Below are positions 17,802 through 26,224 of a DNA stretch of 53,036 nt, in pieces. Source of the DNA: Ezakiella peruensis (lineage in GTDB: Bacteria; Bacillota; Clostridia; Tissierellales; Peptoniphilaceae). The stretch's first letter is position 1. Each line of letters begins with the position of its first letter. The notes below the pieces were generated by a model. That model saw only the letters and a list, made by a program, of their open reading frames with translations, was not told where the DNA came from and did not search any database. The translations under genes and the position numbers were made by a program. The stretch covers positions 5,495-58,530 of the forward strand of contig NZ_LT962472.1 of the NCBI RefSeq assembly GCF_900215725.1, written 5' to 3'.

Positions 17802-17988
17802 TTTTATCTCCTTTTATATTTTTTATAGGACTATCATCAACAATTTCAAAAATATCAGGTGGATATAAATAATCCTCACCCTCCTCGTCAATAATCCTGT
17901 ACCATTCCTTCTCAATACTAATTACATCATAAACCTTGCCGTGCAATAAGTAAATAGGATCTGACTCACCCAAGAACCTGATCTTCAT
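17788..17988 (-). CDS. Small hypothetical protein with SH3-like look (66 aa)
   Basis: The sequence, including KIRFLGESDPIYLLHGKVYDV and WYRIIDEEGEDYLYPPDIFEIV, is a compact beta-rich pattern. It recurs in short proteins of Firmicutes that sit beside toxin or immunity genes (recalled, not checked). The upstream region is an unusual G-run (GGGGGTGGGGG), which may serve as the ribosome binding site. It is the first of the three small genes. Confidence 0.6.
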   Translation of the reverse strand: MKIRFLGESDPIYLLHGKVYDVISIEKEWYRIIDEEGEDYLYPPDIFEIVDDSPIKNIKGDKNDKL

Positions 17989-18065
17989 ACCCCCACCCCC
18001 TCATATTAATAATAAACTAAGCTTGTTACAAGAACTTTGCTAAAGTGTTAAGCTTGTATTATAAA

Positions 18066-18090
18066 TGCAAAAAGCCCACATAAGTGGGCC
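18066..18090 (-). terminator. Intrinsic terminator of the mcrBC operon
   Basis: GCCCAC (18074-18079) pairs with GTGGGC (18084-18089) around a 4-nt loop. A T-run follows on the minus strand. It lies 14 nt past the mcrC stop codon. Confidence 0.82.
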
Positions 18091-18102
18091 TGGGTGCGGG
18101 TG

Positions 18103-19116
18103 TTAAAAATTTCCTATTTGCTCTAGTTGAGCTTTTATTTTTGCAAATTCACAATCGAGGTCCAGGGTTTTTACGCTTATGGTATTTCCGGACATTTGAT
18201 AGGTCTTATCTGGAAGTATTAGTTCATCAGTTTTTGCATAGAGGAGAAGTCCCGAGACCTTGCCACTTTTTTCTACATCATAATTTTTTACATAGGTATA
18301 AATTTGATAGAGGTTGGCCGAGTGCAAGGTGTTGGCATTGTAATAGTTTTGGGTGGTGCTTGCATAATATTTGGCATCTATTATCAAAGTTTTTTCTCCC
18401 TTTTTAAGCATAATGTCACTTTGCATTATAGGAAGCATGTCTAAATCTTCTCCGTCTATATCCCAGGGGATTTGCGAAGCAGATGCGCTGAGGTCCGGCC
18501 TTTCCTTGCGGTAATATTCAAGAATAAATTTCTCGTACAGCCTACACATCCTCTGCTCATCAAAAAAGTCCATGAGCCTGGTGGTTCCATCGTCATTTGT
18601 ATGGAGGAGGCCTTTGATTACCAAATAGCAAATAAATATGAGCATCTGGTAGCTTTGATTGTTCTTGTTAAATTTGATTTTCCAATTAATATTTTCAATC
18701 CTTAGAGTTTGAACTCCTACAAAATAAACCCTTAATTTTCGAAGTTGCTTTTTTCTTCCCCTGTCAATATCACTTTTTATAAGGACTTCCATAGTGGTTT
18801 TGATAATCCTATTAAAATAAGAATTGACAGAAAATTCGTAGTAAGAGCAAACGAGTTTCCTCTTTAACATGGCCTGGCCTTTGATTGATGCGGATATATC
18901 AACTTTCCCCCTCAAAGTTGCCAGGGCTTCAGTTTGATTTATATATTCTTTTTCAAGGCCCCTTTTAACCTGGGCCGTTATCCCTTTGATAAGAATTGCT
19001 GCGCAAAGGTCTCCCCCGTTTTCAAATTCTTCCGTCTCCAGGTCCTTGTAGCCCTGCTCTTTTAAAATCTGAAAAGCATAGGAGAGCATGTAATAAATGT
19101 TTTTTATAGGAATCAT
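18103..19116 (-). CDS. mcrC: McrC-type nuclease subunit of a type IV restriction system
   Basis: The product is 337 residues with the McrC pattern: N-terminal IPIKNIYYMLSYAF and a C-terminal PD-(D/E)xK nuclease core with Asp in SDIMLKKGEKT and the DAK of LIIDAKYYAS. McrC binds McrB and cuts DNA that carries modified cytosine, so the pair restricts incoming modified DNA. The start codon overlaps the end of mcrB by 4 nt, which implies coupled translation and equal supply. Which modification is recognised depends on the N-terminal region of McrB. Confidence 0.88.
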   Translation of the reverse strand: MIPIKNIYYMLSYAFQILKEQGYKDLETEEFENGGDLCAAILIKGITAQVKRGLEKEYINQTEALATLRGKVDISASIKGQAMLKRKLVCSYYEFSVNSYFNRIIKTTMEVLIKSDIDRGRKKQLRKLRVYFVGVQTLRIENINWKIKFNKNNQSYQMLIFICYLVIKGLLHTNDDGTTRLMDFFDEQRMCRLYEKFILEYYRKERPDLSASASQIPWDIDGEDLDMLPIMQSDIMLKKGEKTLIIDAKYYASTTQNYYNANTLHSANLYQIYTYVKNYDVEKSGKVSGLLLYAKTDELILPDKTYQMSGNTISVKTLDLDCEFAKIKAQLEQIGNF

Positions 19117-21209
19117 TTTATGGCATCCCTGAGGATTGATGACCAGTTTAAAACCTTGGACGGTTCATCAAACCAATATTCTTTTATAAGAGGGATAATT
19201 TCATATTCTACTACAGATTTTAGCCAAGAGTCTGTAATCTCGGTGTCATTGCAAAAATAGCTGTGGCCTATTCTAAAGCCTTCACCCAGTGATTCATCGT
19301 CTTGGATTGCATTATTCAAACTCAAGACGCTAGTGATTAATCGATTTAGCTTTGGCGAATTCTTTTCTGCTAAATAGTTTTTAAATCCTTGAGATTCAAA
19401 AGCTGGAGGGAAGTCAAAAAAGGCAAACCTCCTCCTTAGGGCATAGTCCATCAGGGCCAAACTACGATCGGCTGTGTTCATCATTCCAATTATGTGGATA
19501 TTTTTTGGAACAGAAAACCATTCATCAGAATAAAGCATCTTGATTTTCTCGCCCCGCTTATCATTTTCGATTAGCATCATGAGCTCGCCAAGGATCTTGC
19601 TTAGGTTGCCCCGATTTATTTCGTCAATTATGAAAAAGTATGGTCGGGCCTCATCTTCTTCTGCCCGCTTGCAAAACTTATAAAAAACTCCATCAACTAA
19701 TTCAAATCCATCCTTTGATGGCCTGTAGCCTTGGATAAAATCCTCATAAGAATAACTTTGATGAAATTGAACCATGGCCACCCGGCTGACATCCTTCTCT
19801 CCCATAAGAGAGTAAGCAAGACGCTCAGCCACAAAGGTCTTGCCGACGCCAGGCGCACCTTGGAGGATGATATTTAATTTTTTATCCAAAAGATTGGCAA
19901 GTGTCGTGTAAGCATCCTCATCCATGTAGACTTCATTTAGAAAATCTTCTTTAGTATAAGTCTCATATATGGACTTAGTTGGAGGTGTTTCTGGCTCTAC
20001 TTTTCCTCTAAACAAATTTTGCAGGCTTTTTAAATAATCTGAAAATTCAGTAATACATGTCAGAGTTTTCATGGGCGCCATTTCTTCGCTTTCCCGTTCA
20101 CCCTTGTCTGTCCAGTTGACCTTCCTGATGTGTTTGAAGTCTTCTCTGTTTTCATCATAGATGTAATCTGAAGTGACCTCGCCCTTGCCAATTATAGTGT
20201 TTCTTCCTTTCTTGGCAAAAATTATATCCCCAACCTTAATTTCATTTGCAAATTGCCAGAGACAAAGACTATCATTTGTAGGTTCTTTCTCTGAATTATA
20301 AAGGACTTTCATTTTCTCCTGAATCTTTTCTCTTGACTTAAAGGTCTTAAGGTCTGAAAGTCGGTCCCAGCCGATTCCCATAATGCCAGCTTCATAAAAC
20401 TCTTCCCACTTGCAAGCATTCTCTCCTGGAGAATATATCCAATAATTTTCTCCTTTAGAATTGATTTTCGTGGTTTTACTATGGAGCCAAGCCCCATAGG
20501 ACAAGGCTGGAAAACTCTTGTAAGAAAAATCTTCAGAAGAAAAAGCTGCCTTTGCCATTTGGCAAATACTTAGGTAAGTTTCGCCATCAGGCAAATCCTC
20601 TTTTAAACCCATAATAATATTTACAAAATCCTGAGGGGCATTATTTATATACTTAAAAAAATCCCTGCTAACTGAATCCAAGCTCATAAAAGTATAGGGC
20701 CTAATCCAATAAAGGCCCATGGTTATATTCCACTTAACCCCTTTTTGCTTAATAACGACATCGTATTTTTCAACAAAATCCTCCCTGGCCTTAGCTGAAT
20801 TATTATCAGCGTAAGTAAGGGCTTTTGCAAAAAAATCCCAGAGATTATCTACATCATCATCTTTTCTATTTCCCTTGTAGGCAAAAAACCAGGCATTCAA
20901 GGGCATAACCACAGGAATGCCATCAAGAGTCTTTGGTACCTCAGCTTTTACAGAAAAACGCTTTGCAAACTCTTCTAACAAAGCAATCCGATTTACATCA
21001 TTCATGCGCTTATTAAAAGAAGCAAACACAGTAAAGGGGCAAATATCATCATAATCATCCTGACCCTTTTCCTTGAATGGGTAGTCCATGTTCAGAGTCT
21101 TATAAATATCTTTCAAAATATCCAGGAGCTCTGCCCTCTTGTCCTTGTATTCCAAAAGCTTAGAAGCCAGTTCCATATAAAAATATGTCCATTGAAATTG
21201 CTTTTCCAT
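19113..21209 (-). CDS. mcrB: McrB-type AAA+ GTPase of a type IV restriction system
   Basis: The product is 698 residues. An N-terminal region of unknown fold (about 1-240) is followed by an EVE/YTH-like reader module (about 255-400, starting NYWIYSPGENACKWEEFY) that would bind a modified base. The AAA+ motor has Walker A GAPGVGKT (about 453), Walker B FFIIDEINRGN (about 530), the McrB-type NTADRS sensor and an arginine-rich DYALRRRFAF. It should assemble as a ring, hydrolyse GTP and drive McrC cleavage. The start follows AAGGAGG. An extended -10 promoter lies just upstream (21240-21248), so mcrBC can be expressed apart from the HIRAN and J-domain genes. Confidence 0.9.
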   Translation of the reverse strand: MEKQFQWTYFYMELASKLLEYKDKRAELLDILKDIYKTLNMDYPFKEKGQDDYDDICPFTVFASFNKRMNDVNRIALLEEFAKRFSVKAEVPKTLDGIPVVMPLNAWFFAYKGNRKDDDVDNLWDFFAKALTYADNNSAKAREDFVEKYDVVIKQKGVKWNITMGLYWIRPYTFMSLDSVSRDFFKYINNAPQDFVNIIMGLKEDLPDGETYLSICQMAKAAFSSEDFSYKSFPALSYGAWLHSKTTKINSKGENYWIYSPGENACKWEEFYEAGIMGIGWDRLSDLKTFKSREKIQEKMKVLYNSEKEPTNDSLCLWQFANEIKVGDIIFAKKGRNTIIGKGEVTSDYIYDENREDFKHIRKVNWTDKGERESEEMAPMKTLTCITEFSDYLKSLQNLFRGKVEPETPPTKSIYETYTKEDFLNEVYMDEDAYTTLANLLDKKLNIILQGAPGVGKTFVAERLAYSLMGEKDVSRVAMVQFHQSYSYEDFIQGYRPSKDGFELVDGVFYKFCKRAEEDEARPYFFIIDEINRGNLSKILGELMMLIENDKRGEKIKMLYSDEWFSVPKNIHIIGMMNTADRSLALMDYALRRRFAFFDFPPAFESQGFKNYLAEKNSPKLNRLITSVLSLNNAIQDDESLGEGFRIGHSYFCNDTEITDSWLKSVVEYEIIPLIKEYWFDEPSKVLNWSSILRDAIK

Positions 21210-21239
21210 TACAGCCTCCTTTTAATAATTCTTTCCTTC

Positions 21240-21248
21240 ATTATATCA
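21240..21248 (-). promoter_or_regulatory. Extended -10 promoter of mcrBC
   Basis: On the minus strand TGATATAAT gives a perfect TATAAT with an upstream TG. There is no good -35 at 17 nt. It lies between the HIRAN stop codon and the mcrB ribosome binding site. Confidence 0.5.
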
Positions 21249-21256
21249 CAGTCGTC

Positions 21257-21664
21257 TTATATTTCCCACAGATAGATCCGTATCTCGACTTTAAGCCAGT
21301 CGTCTTGCCACTCTTTGGAGGTGATTTTGCCGTAGAGGTTTTTGCCGGCGTCCATGAGGCGGGCGAAGACGACGTTGTCGGCGCGGGGGACGTAGCCGAT
21401 TTTTTGGTAGCCGATGGTTTCAATGCGGATGGCTTGGGGGTCGTGGGGGTTGGTTGGTTCTCTGTAGAAGTTAACCTTGTCGCCGATTTTAAGGAGGGGC
21501 TCTATGGATTTGATTTTTTCTATGTGGGTTGTCCCTGCCACGTGGGTGTCAAATAAATAGATTTCCCTTTCAAAGGGTTTGGGCATGTCGATGCCTCCAG
21601 CGTGGGCGGATATGAGGGCGAGTTTTTCTATGTCGTCGATTTTTGCTAGGTCTTTATCTGTCAT
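21257..21664 (-). CDS. HIRAN-domain protein
   Basis: The product is 135 residues. The C-terminal part has the HIRAN pattern FDTHVAGTTHIE, FYREPTNPHDPQAIRI, and KIGYVPRADNVVFARLMDAG. HIRAN domains bind 3' ends of single-stranded DNA in helicase-associated proteins and are common in small bacterial proteins near repair or defence genes. No other domain is present. It overlaps the J-domain gene upstream by 11 nt and precedes mcrB by 47 nt. A DNA-end-sensing role with its neighbours is inference. Confidence 0.82.
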   Translation of the reverse strand: MTDKDLAKIDDIEKLALISAHAGGIDMPKPFEREIYLFDTHVAGTTHIEKIKSIEPLLKIGDKVNFYREPTNPHDPQAIRIETIGYQKIGYVPRADNVVFARLMDAGKNLYGKITSKEWQDDWLKVEIRIYLWEI

Positions 21665-22463
21665 CGGTCTCCTCCAATAAATTTTTTATGATTTCCTCCA
21701 GTGTGTCTATGGCATCTTTAAAAGATTTTTGAGCCTCTTTGAGTTCGGCGATTTTTTCTTCTTTTTTGATAGAGTCGTCTAGGATTTCCTTCCAAATGTA
21801 TGGCGTGGTCGTTTTAATTTGCTGGATTTTTTCCTTGACTGCGTCAATGCTGTTAAGAAGCCTATATCTTTGTTCGGCCATTTCTTCCATGGTGGATTTG
21901 GTCTCGACCTCGACGTCTGCATCTACGACTTCGGCCAAGACTTGCATAAGGCTTAAATTGCCGTCCTTGTAGGCTTCGACGACCTTGTGGAAGAGTTCGA
22001 TTTTGTCTGGGCTTTGGTCGGGGTGGAGGTCAGGGTGGAGTTTTTTGATGAGTTTTCTGTAGAGACTTTTGATTTCCCTGGTCTCTTCTGTGGTCAGGAC
22101 TTCTTTTTCCAATTCTCCTGCGGCCTTGGTGATTTCCTCTGCCTGGTCGTCAAGGCGTTTTTGGTAGTCTGCAAACTCTTTGTCAAGGTCAGTGTCTATT
22201 ATTTTTAGATCGATTTTTTCGTGGCGGTATTTGTGAAAGCGAATTCTCTCGGCCTTGCGTTTGAGGCGGAGGTAGAGGCAATAATCTTTGTAAACCAGGT
22301 ATTCCAAGGTCCCAATCTCTAACATGTACTGGGTTTTTATGTTCTTGCAGATGATGTATTTGAGTTCGTCATATTTAAAAATCGTTTCCGTGAGTGTGTT
22401 TTTTAATTCTTGGATTTCATTTTTTAAATTTTCATATTCTTGGGATAGTTCAATATTTGCCAT
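21654..22463 (-). CDS. J-domain protein with long coiled coils
   Basis: The product is 269 residues. The centre (about 130-185) is a J-domain-like segment, REIKSLYRKLIKKLHPDLHP, which keeps the HPD tripeptide needed to stimulate a DnaK ATPase. Long charged coiled coils flank it (about 1-125 and 190-265). No zinc-finger or substrate-binding DnaJ domains are present, so it is a specialised co-chaperone or adaptor. The start follows AAAGGA. The gene is translated in overlap with the HIRAN gene; the pair lies directly upstream of mcrBC. Confidence 0.75.
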   Translation of the reverse strand: MANIELSQEYENLKNEIQELKNTLTETIFKYDELKYIICKNIKTQYMLEIGTLEYLVYKDYCLYLRLKRKAERIRFHKYRHEKIDLKIIDTDLDKEFADYQKRLDDQAEEITKAAGELEKEVLTTEETREIKSLYRKLIKKLHPDLHPDQSPDKIELFHKVVEAYKDGNLSLMQVLAEVVDADVEVETKSTMEEMAEQRYRLLNSIDAVKEKIQQIKTTTPYIWKEILDDSIKKEEKIAELKEAQKSFKDAIDTLEEIIKNLLEETDDR

Positions 22464-22490
22464 GGTGGTCCTTTCTATGTATTTTTGTGC

Positions 22491-22521
22491 GCCGATTGGT
22501 CAATTTTTTGGCGACCATTCG
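22491..22521 (+). repeat. Partial H4 repeat fragment
   Basis: CGATTGGTCAATTTTTTGG followed by CGACCATT matches the left part of the H4 cassette at 9679-9705. The right half of the hairpin is missing. It sits upstream of the J-domain gene. Confidence 0.4.
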
Positions 22522-22567
22522 AATAAAAATTTTGTTTATTGGTGGTTTTTATTTTCCATAAATTATG

Positions 22568-22591
22568 CAAAAAAAGACCATTCTCGTGGCC
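22568..22591 (-). terminator. Intrinsic terminator at the end of the origin super-operon
   Basis: On the minus strand GGCCA pairs with TGGTC (one G-T) around CGAGAA, followed by TTTTTTT. It is a few bases past the lipid kinase stop codon, the last of fifteen closely packed genes. Confidence 0.65.
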
Positions 22592-22595
22592 TTGT

Positions 22596-23489
22596 TTACA
22601 TCAAAAAATTAATGGCTTGGGGGAGGATTTCAAAATCGATCTCCCTAGTCTTACATACATCGCCGTCGTAGTTAAGATAGGTGTCTTGGCCCAGGCTTTT
22701 GATTTTGCCGGACTTGACTTCATAAGTAGATACGCATTTCATATTGAGATGCCTGCCTTTTTTGTACCTCATCATAAGGAGGGCGACTTTTAAATAGGAT
22801 AAAGTTTCGACCAGGCTTAGGTTGATGATCCCGTCCCTGATGTCGGCCAGAGGGGCTGCCTTGAAGCCTCCGCCATAATAGGATCCGTTTGCTAGTGTCA
22901 GGAGCAAATATTCTCCTTGGCCAGAAATTTTTCTCCCGTCGACCAGGTCCAGCTCATAGGAAAGTGGAAAGACCCGGTCGTTTTTTAGTGACTGGAGGGC
23001 GCCCACAAGGTAGGACATGCCCTTGTACTTGCGGACGTTATTTACATTATTTACAACCCTGTAGACTGCGGCGGCGTCAAAGCCGATTGATCCAATGTTT
23101 ATAGAATAGCGGTCGTTCATCTTGATTATGTCGATATTGGTCTTCTGGGCATTTTTAATTTCACTTAGGACTTGGTCAACCGTCTTGCCATCATGAATGG
23201 TCCGGCAAAAGTCGTTGCCAGTTCCGCAGGGGAGGACGCCCATGTATGAATCCATCCCCACCATAGCCGAGGCGACTTCGTTGATGGTCCCGTCTCCTCC
23301 GCAAGCGTAGATGGCTATGTCCGGTCCATATTTTGCCGCCTGGTCCTTGGCAATATCAAAAGGCTGGCCAGCGTAGGTCGTGTAGATGATCTCGTAGTCC
23401 TCGCCCGCCATTGCAGCTTTTATTTTATTTTCATCCGGCAAATTTTTCCCATCTGCCGCCTTGGTTGACATTATAAACAAATATTTCAT
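22596..23489 (-). CDS. Diacylglycerol/lipid kinase family protein (YegS/BmrU type)
   Basis: The product is 297 residues with the DAGK catalytic signature YACGGDGTINEVASA, LPCGTGNDFCR, and the downstream IGSIGFDAAAVYRV and NGSYYGGGFKAAP motifs. Family members phosphorylate diacylglycerol or related lipids with ATP at the inner membrane face. The ATG at 23489 overlaps the stop of the preceding pseudouridine synthase gene (TGATG) and follows AGGAGA. A TTG one codon earlier is less likely. It is the promoter-distal gene of a long operon. Confidence 0.88.
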   Translation of the reverse strand: MKYLFIMSTKAADGKNLPDENKIKAAMAGEDYEIIYTTYAGQPFDIAKDQAAKYGPDIAIYACGGDGTINEVASAMVGMDSYMGVLPCGTGNDFCRTIHDGKTVDQVLSEIKNAQKTNIDIIKMNDRYSINIGSIGFDAAAVYRVVNNVNNVRKYKGMSYLVGALQSLKNDRVFPLSYELDLVDGRKISGQGEYLLLTLANGSYYGGGFKAAPLADIRDGIINLSLVETLSYLKVALLMMRYKKGRHLNMKCVSTYEVKSGKIKSLGQDTYLNYDGDVCKTREIDFEILPQAINFLM

Positions 23490-24370
23490 CAAAATATTCT
23501 CCTGATTAATTCCTTCATATCATCTGGCATTTCCGCAAAGACGTCGACTTCCCGTCCGCCCGCATTGGTCCGCAACCTGTACGAATGCAATGCCTGGCGA
23601 TACATGCCGTCGATCCCAACCCCGTACATCATGTCGCCCAGGATCTGTATACCTAAACTCATCAAGTGAACGCGGATTTGGTGGGTCCGCCCAGTTTTTA
23701 TCTGGGCCTTGATAATAGAATAAGGTCCCTTATTATAAAGGGGCGTAAAAATGCTGTGGGCCTCTTGGCCTTCGCCCTCTGCTGCAAGAATCCGCCTGGT
23801 CCCAATCTCTTCGTGTCGGCCAATGGGCAGGTCGACCGGAGTTTTTTCGTAGAGGTTGCCCTTGCAAATGGCTATATATTCTTTGATTGTCGTATCCTTG
23901 TGGATTTTCGAATAAAGGCCCTGGGCTAAATCCGACTTGGCGATCAAAATAATCCCCGAAGTGTCCAAGTCCAAGCGATTTATAAAACGGACTTGCTGGC
24001 GGATGCCAAGCTTATAAAAAGTGTTCTTTGCGTAATCGCGAAAGGTAATGCCGTCGAAATTTCTGGTCTCGTGGGTTAAAATTCCAGCCGGCTTATTCAT
24101 GGCGACAATGAGGTCGTCCTCAAAGAGAATTTCCCCCTCGGGCGCGCCCGGTGTGTAAGGCTGGTCGGATTTGTCAAATTCGTCGTCTATGTGAAAGGTG
24201 ATGGTCGACCCTGCGTAGACGGGCGACTTGCCGTGGATAATTTCCCCGTCCACAAAAATCTTGTCCTGGTAAAAATACTTCCGATAATTTCTGTGGGAAA
24301 TGGACAAGTCCATGAGGGCGTGGTTGAGATTGTAAGCGTCTTTTGAGACTTTAAAGTTAAGAATCTGCAT
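23489..24370 (-). CDS. RluA-family pseudouridine synthase
   Basis: The product is 293 residues. The catalytic motif is RFINRLDLDTSGIILIAKS, with the active-site Asp in RLDLDTSG. The usual His before RLD is Asn. The GRTHQIRVHL motif is intact. An N-terminal S4-like region (NYRKYFYQDKIFVDG) may aid RNA binding. It converts uridine to pseudouridine in rRNA or tRNA; which site cannot be told. The start at 24370 follows AAGGA and overlaps the CapA gene by 14 nt; longer starts lie deep within that gene and add no homologous sequence. Confidence 0.87.
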   Translation of the reverse strand: MQILNFKVSKDAYNLNHALMDLSISHRNYRKYFYQDKIFVDGEIIHGKSPVYAGSTITFHIDDEFDKSDQPYTPGAPEGEILFEDDLIVAMNKPAGILTHETRNFDGITFRDYAKNTFYKLGIRQQVRFINRLDLDTSGIILIAKSDLAQGLYSKIHKDTTIKEYIAICKGNLYEKTPVDLPIGRHEEIGTRRILAAEGEGQEAHSIFTPLYNKGPYSIIKAQIKTGRTHQIRVHLMSLGIQILGDMMYGVGIDGMYRQALHSYRLRTNAGGREVDVFAEMPDDMKELIRRIF

Positions 24371-25679
24371 TTGTGTCCTTAAAAATTTCCATAGTTCGAT
24401 CGTAGGATTCTTGGAGGCGACCTTTGATAAAGTCGTCAAGGCCATTGATCTCGCCATTTAATCCAGCTTCGCAAGGATAAATTGTAAAGGATAGGGGCTT
24501 ATTTATCCTGTTGACCCAGGTCGGATGATAGGTAACTGTGTCTGCGTAGACCCGGTCGCCAGATGATTTGATCTGAAGCTCGACGATGACCCCGTCCTCA
24601 CCATAGGGTGATCCGCCCATGTACTCCCGCCTTTGGTTGGACAGGAAGTTCCCCATAGAATAAATGCAATAGGTCTGGAAGCCCTCGTGGTCTATAAATT
24701 CCGCCGGCTCGATGACGTGTGGATGAGAGCCAAGAATTATATCGACTCCGTTTTCAGCGAAAAATTTGGCCCAGTACTTTTGGTAATCGTCGGCCGTCCG
24801 CCTGTACTCCGTTCCCCAGTGGACGATGACAATTGTCCCCTGAGCGTTTTCTTTGGCGTAGGCAATGTCTTTCAAAACTTTTTCCTCGTTAAGGGTGTTT
24901 ACCATATATTCCTTGCCTTCAATGTAGCGGTCAAGACCGTTGAGGCCGTAAGTGTAATTTAAAAAGGCGATTTTTCTGCCCTCGATTTCGACAATAGTTG
25001 GCTCAGTATTTTCGTCCTTGTAAGTGCCCACGTGGGCCAGCTGATAAAAATCTGCAGTCTCGATGGTCCTGATTACTCCCTGCATACCGCCATCAAGGGC
25101 GTGGTTGTTGGCCAGGGCCACCAGGTCAAAGCCCACGAATTTTACAGCGTTCATGGCATTGTGTGGAGTCCTAAAGGCCGGATAGCCGGAGAAATTGGCA
25201 TCGGCTATTGTGCTTTCAAAGTTGGCAAGAGCGTAGCCCTTGGAAAGAAGGGGTCGCAGGTAGCGGAAGGTATTCATAAAAGAATAGGTCCCGTCAGCTT
25301 GTCTGGCCGCGTCCAATTGGGGGGAGTGGAACATAATGTCCCCTGCCACCATGAGGGTCGCCTGGTAATCTTCATTTGTATTTTTATTTTGATCAGAAAA
25401 ATCTAAATTGCCATTTGCTTCTTCTTTTTCATTTTCGCTTGAGTTTGAACTTGAATTTGAATCTGCATTTGCATTTTCACTTTCGCTTGAGTCTGAATTT
25501 GAATTTAAATCTGTATTTTTATTTTCACTTTCACTTGCGTCTGCATCTGCATTTGAATTTGCCAGTATTTCCTTTTCATCAGTAAGCTGGGCCTTGTCCT
25601 CAGTCTTGTCTCCAGGCTTGCAGGAAACAAATAACAGGGCCATTATTAATAAAAGTATAATTCTAAACTTTCTCTTCAT
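24357..25679 (-). CDS. CapA-family (PGA_cap) metallophosphatase-like lipoprotein
   Basis: The product is 440 residues. A lipobox LFVSC places the lipidated Cys at 20. A low-complexity Ser/Asn/Glu/Asp linker (about 35-105) includes two copies of a 16-residue unit. The CapA domain (about 105-400) has VAGDIMFHS, NFESTIAD, ALANNHALDGG, IVHWGTEY and GSHPHVIEP. These motifs bind metal in the calcineurin-like fold. CapA proteins are linked with poly-gamma-glutamate or surface polymer handling, but no capB/capC genes lie nearby, so a capsule role is not supported. It is anchored outside the membrane. The gene overlaps both neighbours (17 and 14 nt). Confidence 0.85.
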   Translation of the reverse strand: MKRKFRIILLLIMALLFVSCKPGDKTEDKAQLTDEKEILANSNADADASESENKNTDLNSNSDSSESENANADSNSSSNSSENEKEEANGNLDFSDQNKNTNEDYQATLMVAGDIMFHSPQLDAARQADGTYSFMNTFRYLRPLLSKGYALANFESTIADANFSGYPAFRTPHNAMNAVKFVGFDLVALANNHALDGGMQGVIRTIETADFYQLAHVGTYKDENTEPTIVEIEGRKIAFLNYTYGLNGLDRYIEGKEYMVNTLNEEKVLKDIAYAKENAQGTIVIVHWGTEYRRTADDYQKYWAKFFAENGVDIILGSHPHVIEPAEFIDHEGFQTYCIYSMGNFLSNQRREYMGGSPYGEDGVIVELQIKSSGDRVYADTVTYHPTWVNRINKPLSFTIYPCEAGLNGEINGLDDFIKGRLQESYDRTMEIFKDTNADS

Positions 25680-26223
25680 CTATATAATCTCCTTTTAAAA
25701 CGCTGAGGCCCAGGACCAAAATTCCCGCTGCCAATATAATATCTCCAATGGACACGACCTTGGGGAAGGGATAGGGCCGCATAAAGGGAATGACGTCCCC
25801 CAGAAATTTAAAATTTGTCCCCTGGTCCATTATAAAGTGGTGGAAGCTGGCTCCTTTTTCAGTCAGCTGGTAGGCCTCGGGGCTTGCAATCAGCTGGTAA
25901 TATTCTCCGCTGATGGGCATCCGCATGCCGTTTAATAACATGACAATAAAGTTTAATAAGCTCCCAATAAAGACCAATAAAATACCCCTATAATCTCTGT
26001 TGAAATACAAAAAGGCGAAGAGTAGGGTCTGGCTCATGAGGGAGAAAAACCTCAGGGCGCCAAAATCCACGCCGATTTTAATACACAAAAACACTATAAC
26101 CTTTATCCCAATAAAGGCCGCCAAAAATTCCCAGGCCCGCTCGGGCAGGCTGGACAAATTTTCAAATGAATAGCGTTTGTATATTGCGATTACAAACAGA
26201 ATTATAAGGGTCTCTGCAATCAT
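25663..26223 (-). CDS. Integral membrane protein, DUF5317-like
   Basis: The product is 186 residues with about five hydrophobic segments (near 1-16, 38-58, 63-80, 82-98 and 160-178). The MLLNGMRMPIS and MDQGTNFKFLGDVI motifs recall the DUF5317 family, which has no known function. The start follows AAAGGA. One nucleotide separates it from the upstream oxidoreductase gene. Confidence 0.65.
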   Translation of the reverse strand: MIAETLIILFVIAIYKRYSFENLSSLPERAWEFLAAFIGIKVIVFLCIKIGVDFGALRFFSLMSQTLLFAFLYFNRDYRGILLVFIGSLLNFIVMLLNGMRMPISGEYYQLIASPEAYQLTEKGASFHHFIMDQGTNFKFLGDVIPFMRPYPFPKVVSIGDIILAAGILVLGLSVLKGDYIDEEKV

Positions 26224-26224
26224 T

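Noticed and set aside
24357-25679. CapA protein as a capsule synthesis gene
   Set aside because: No capB, capC or capE homologues nearby; only the metallophosphatase-like domain can be supported.
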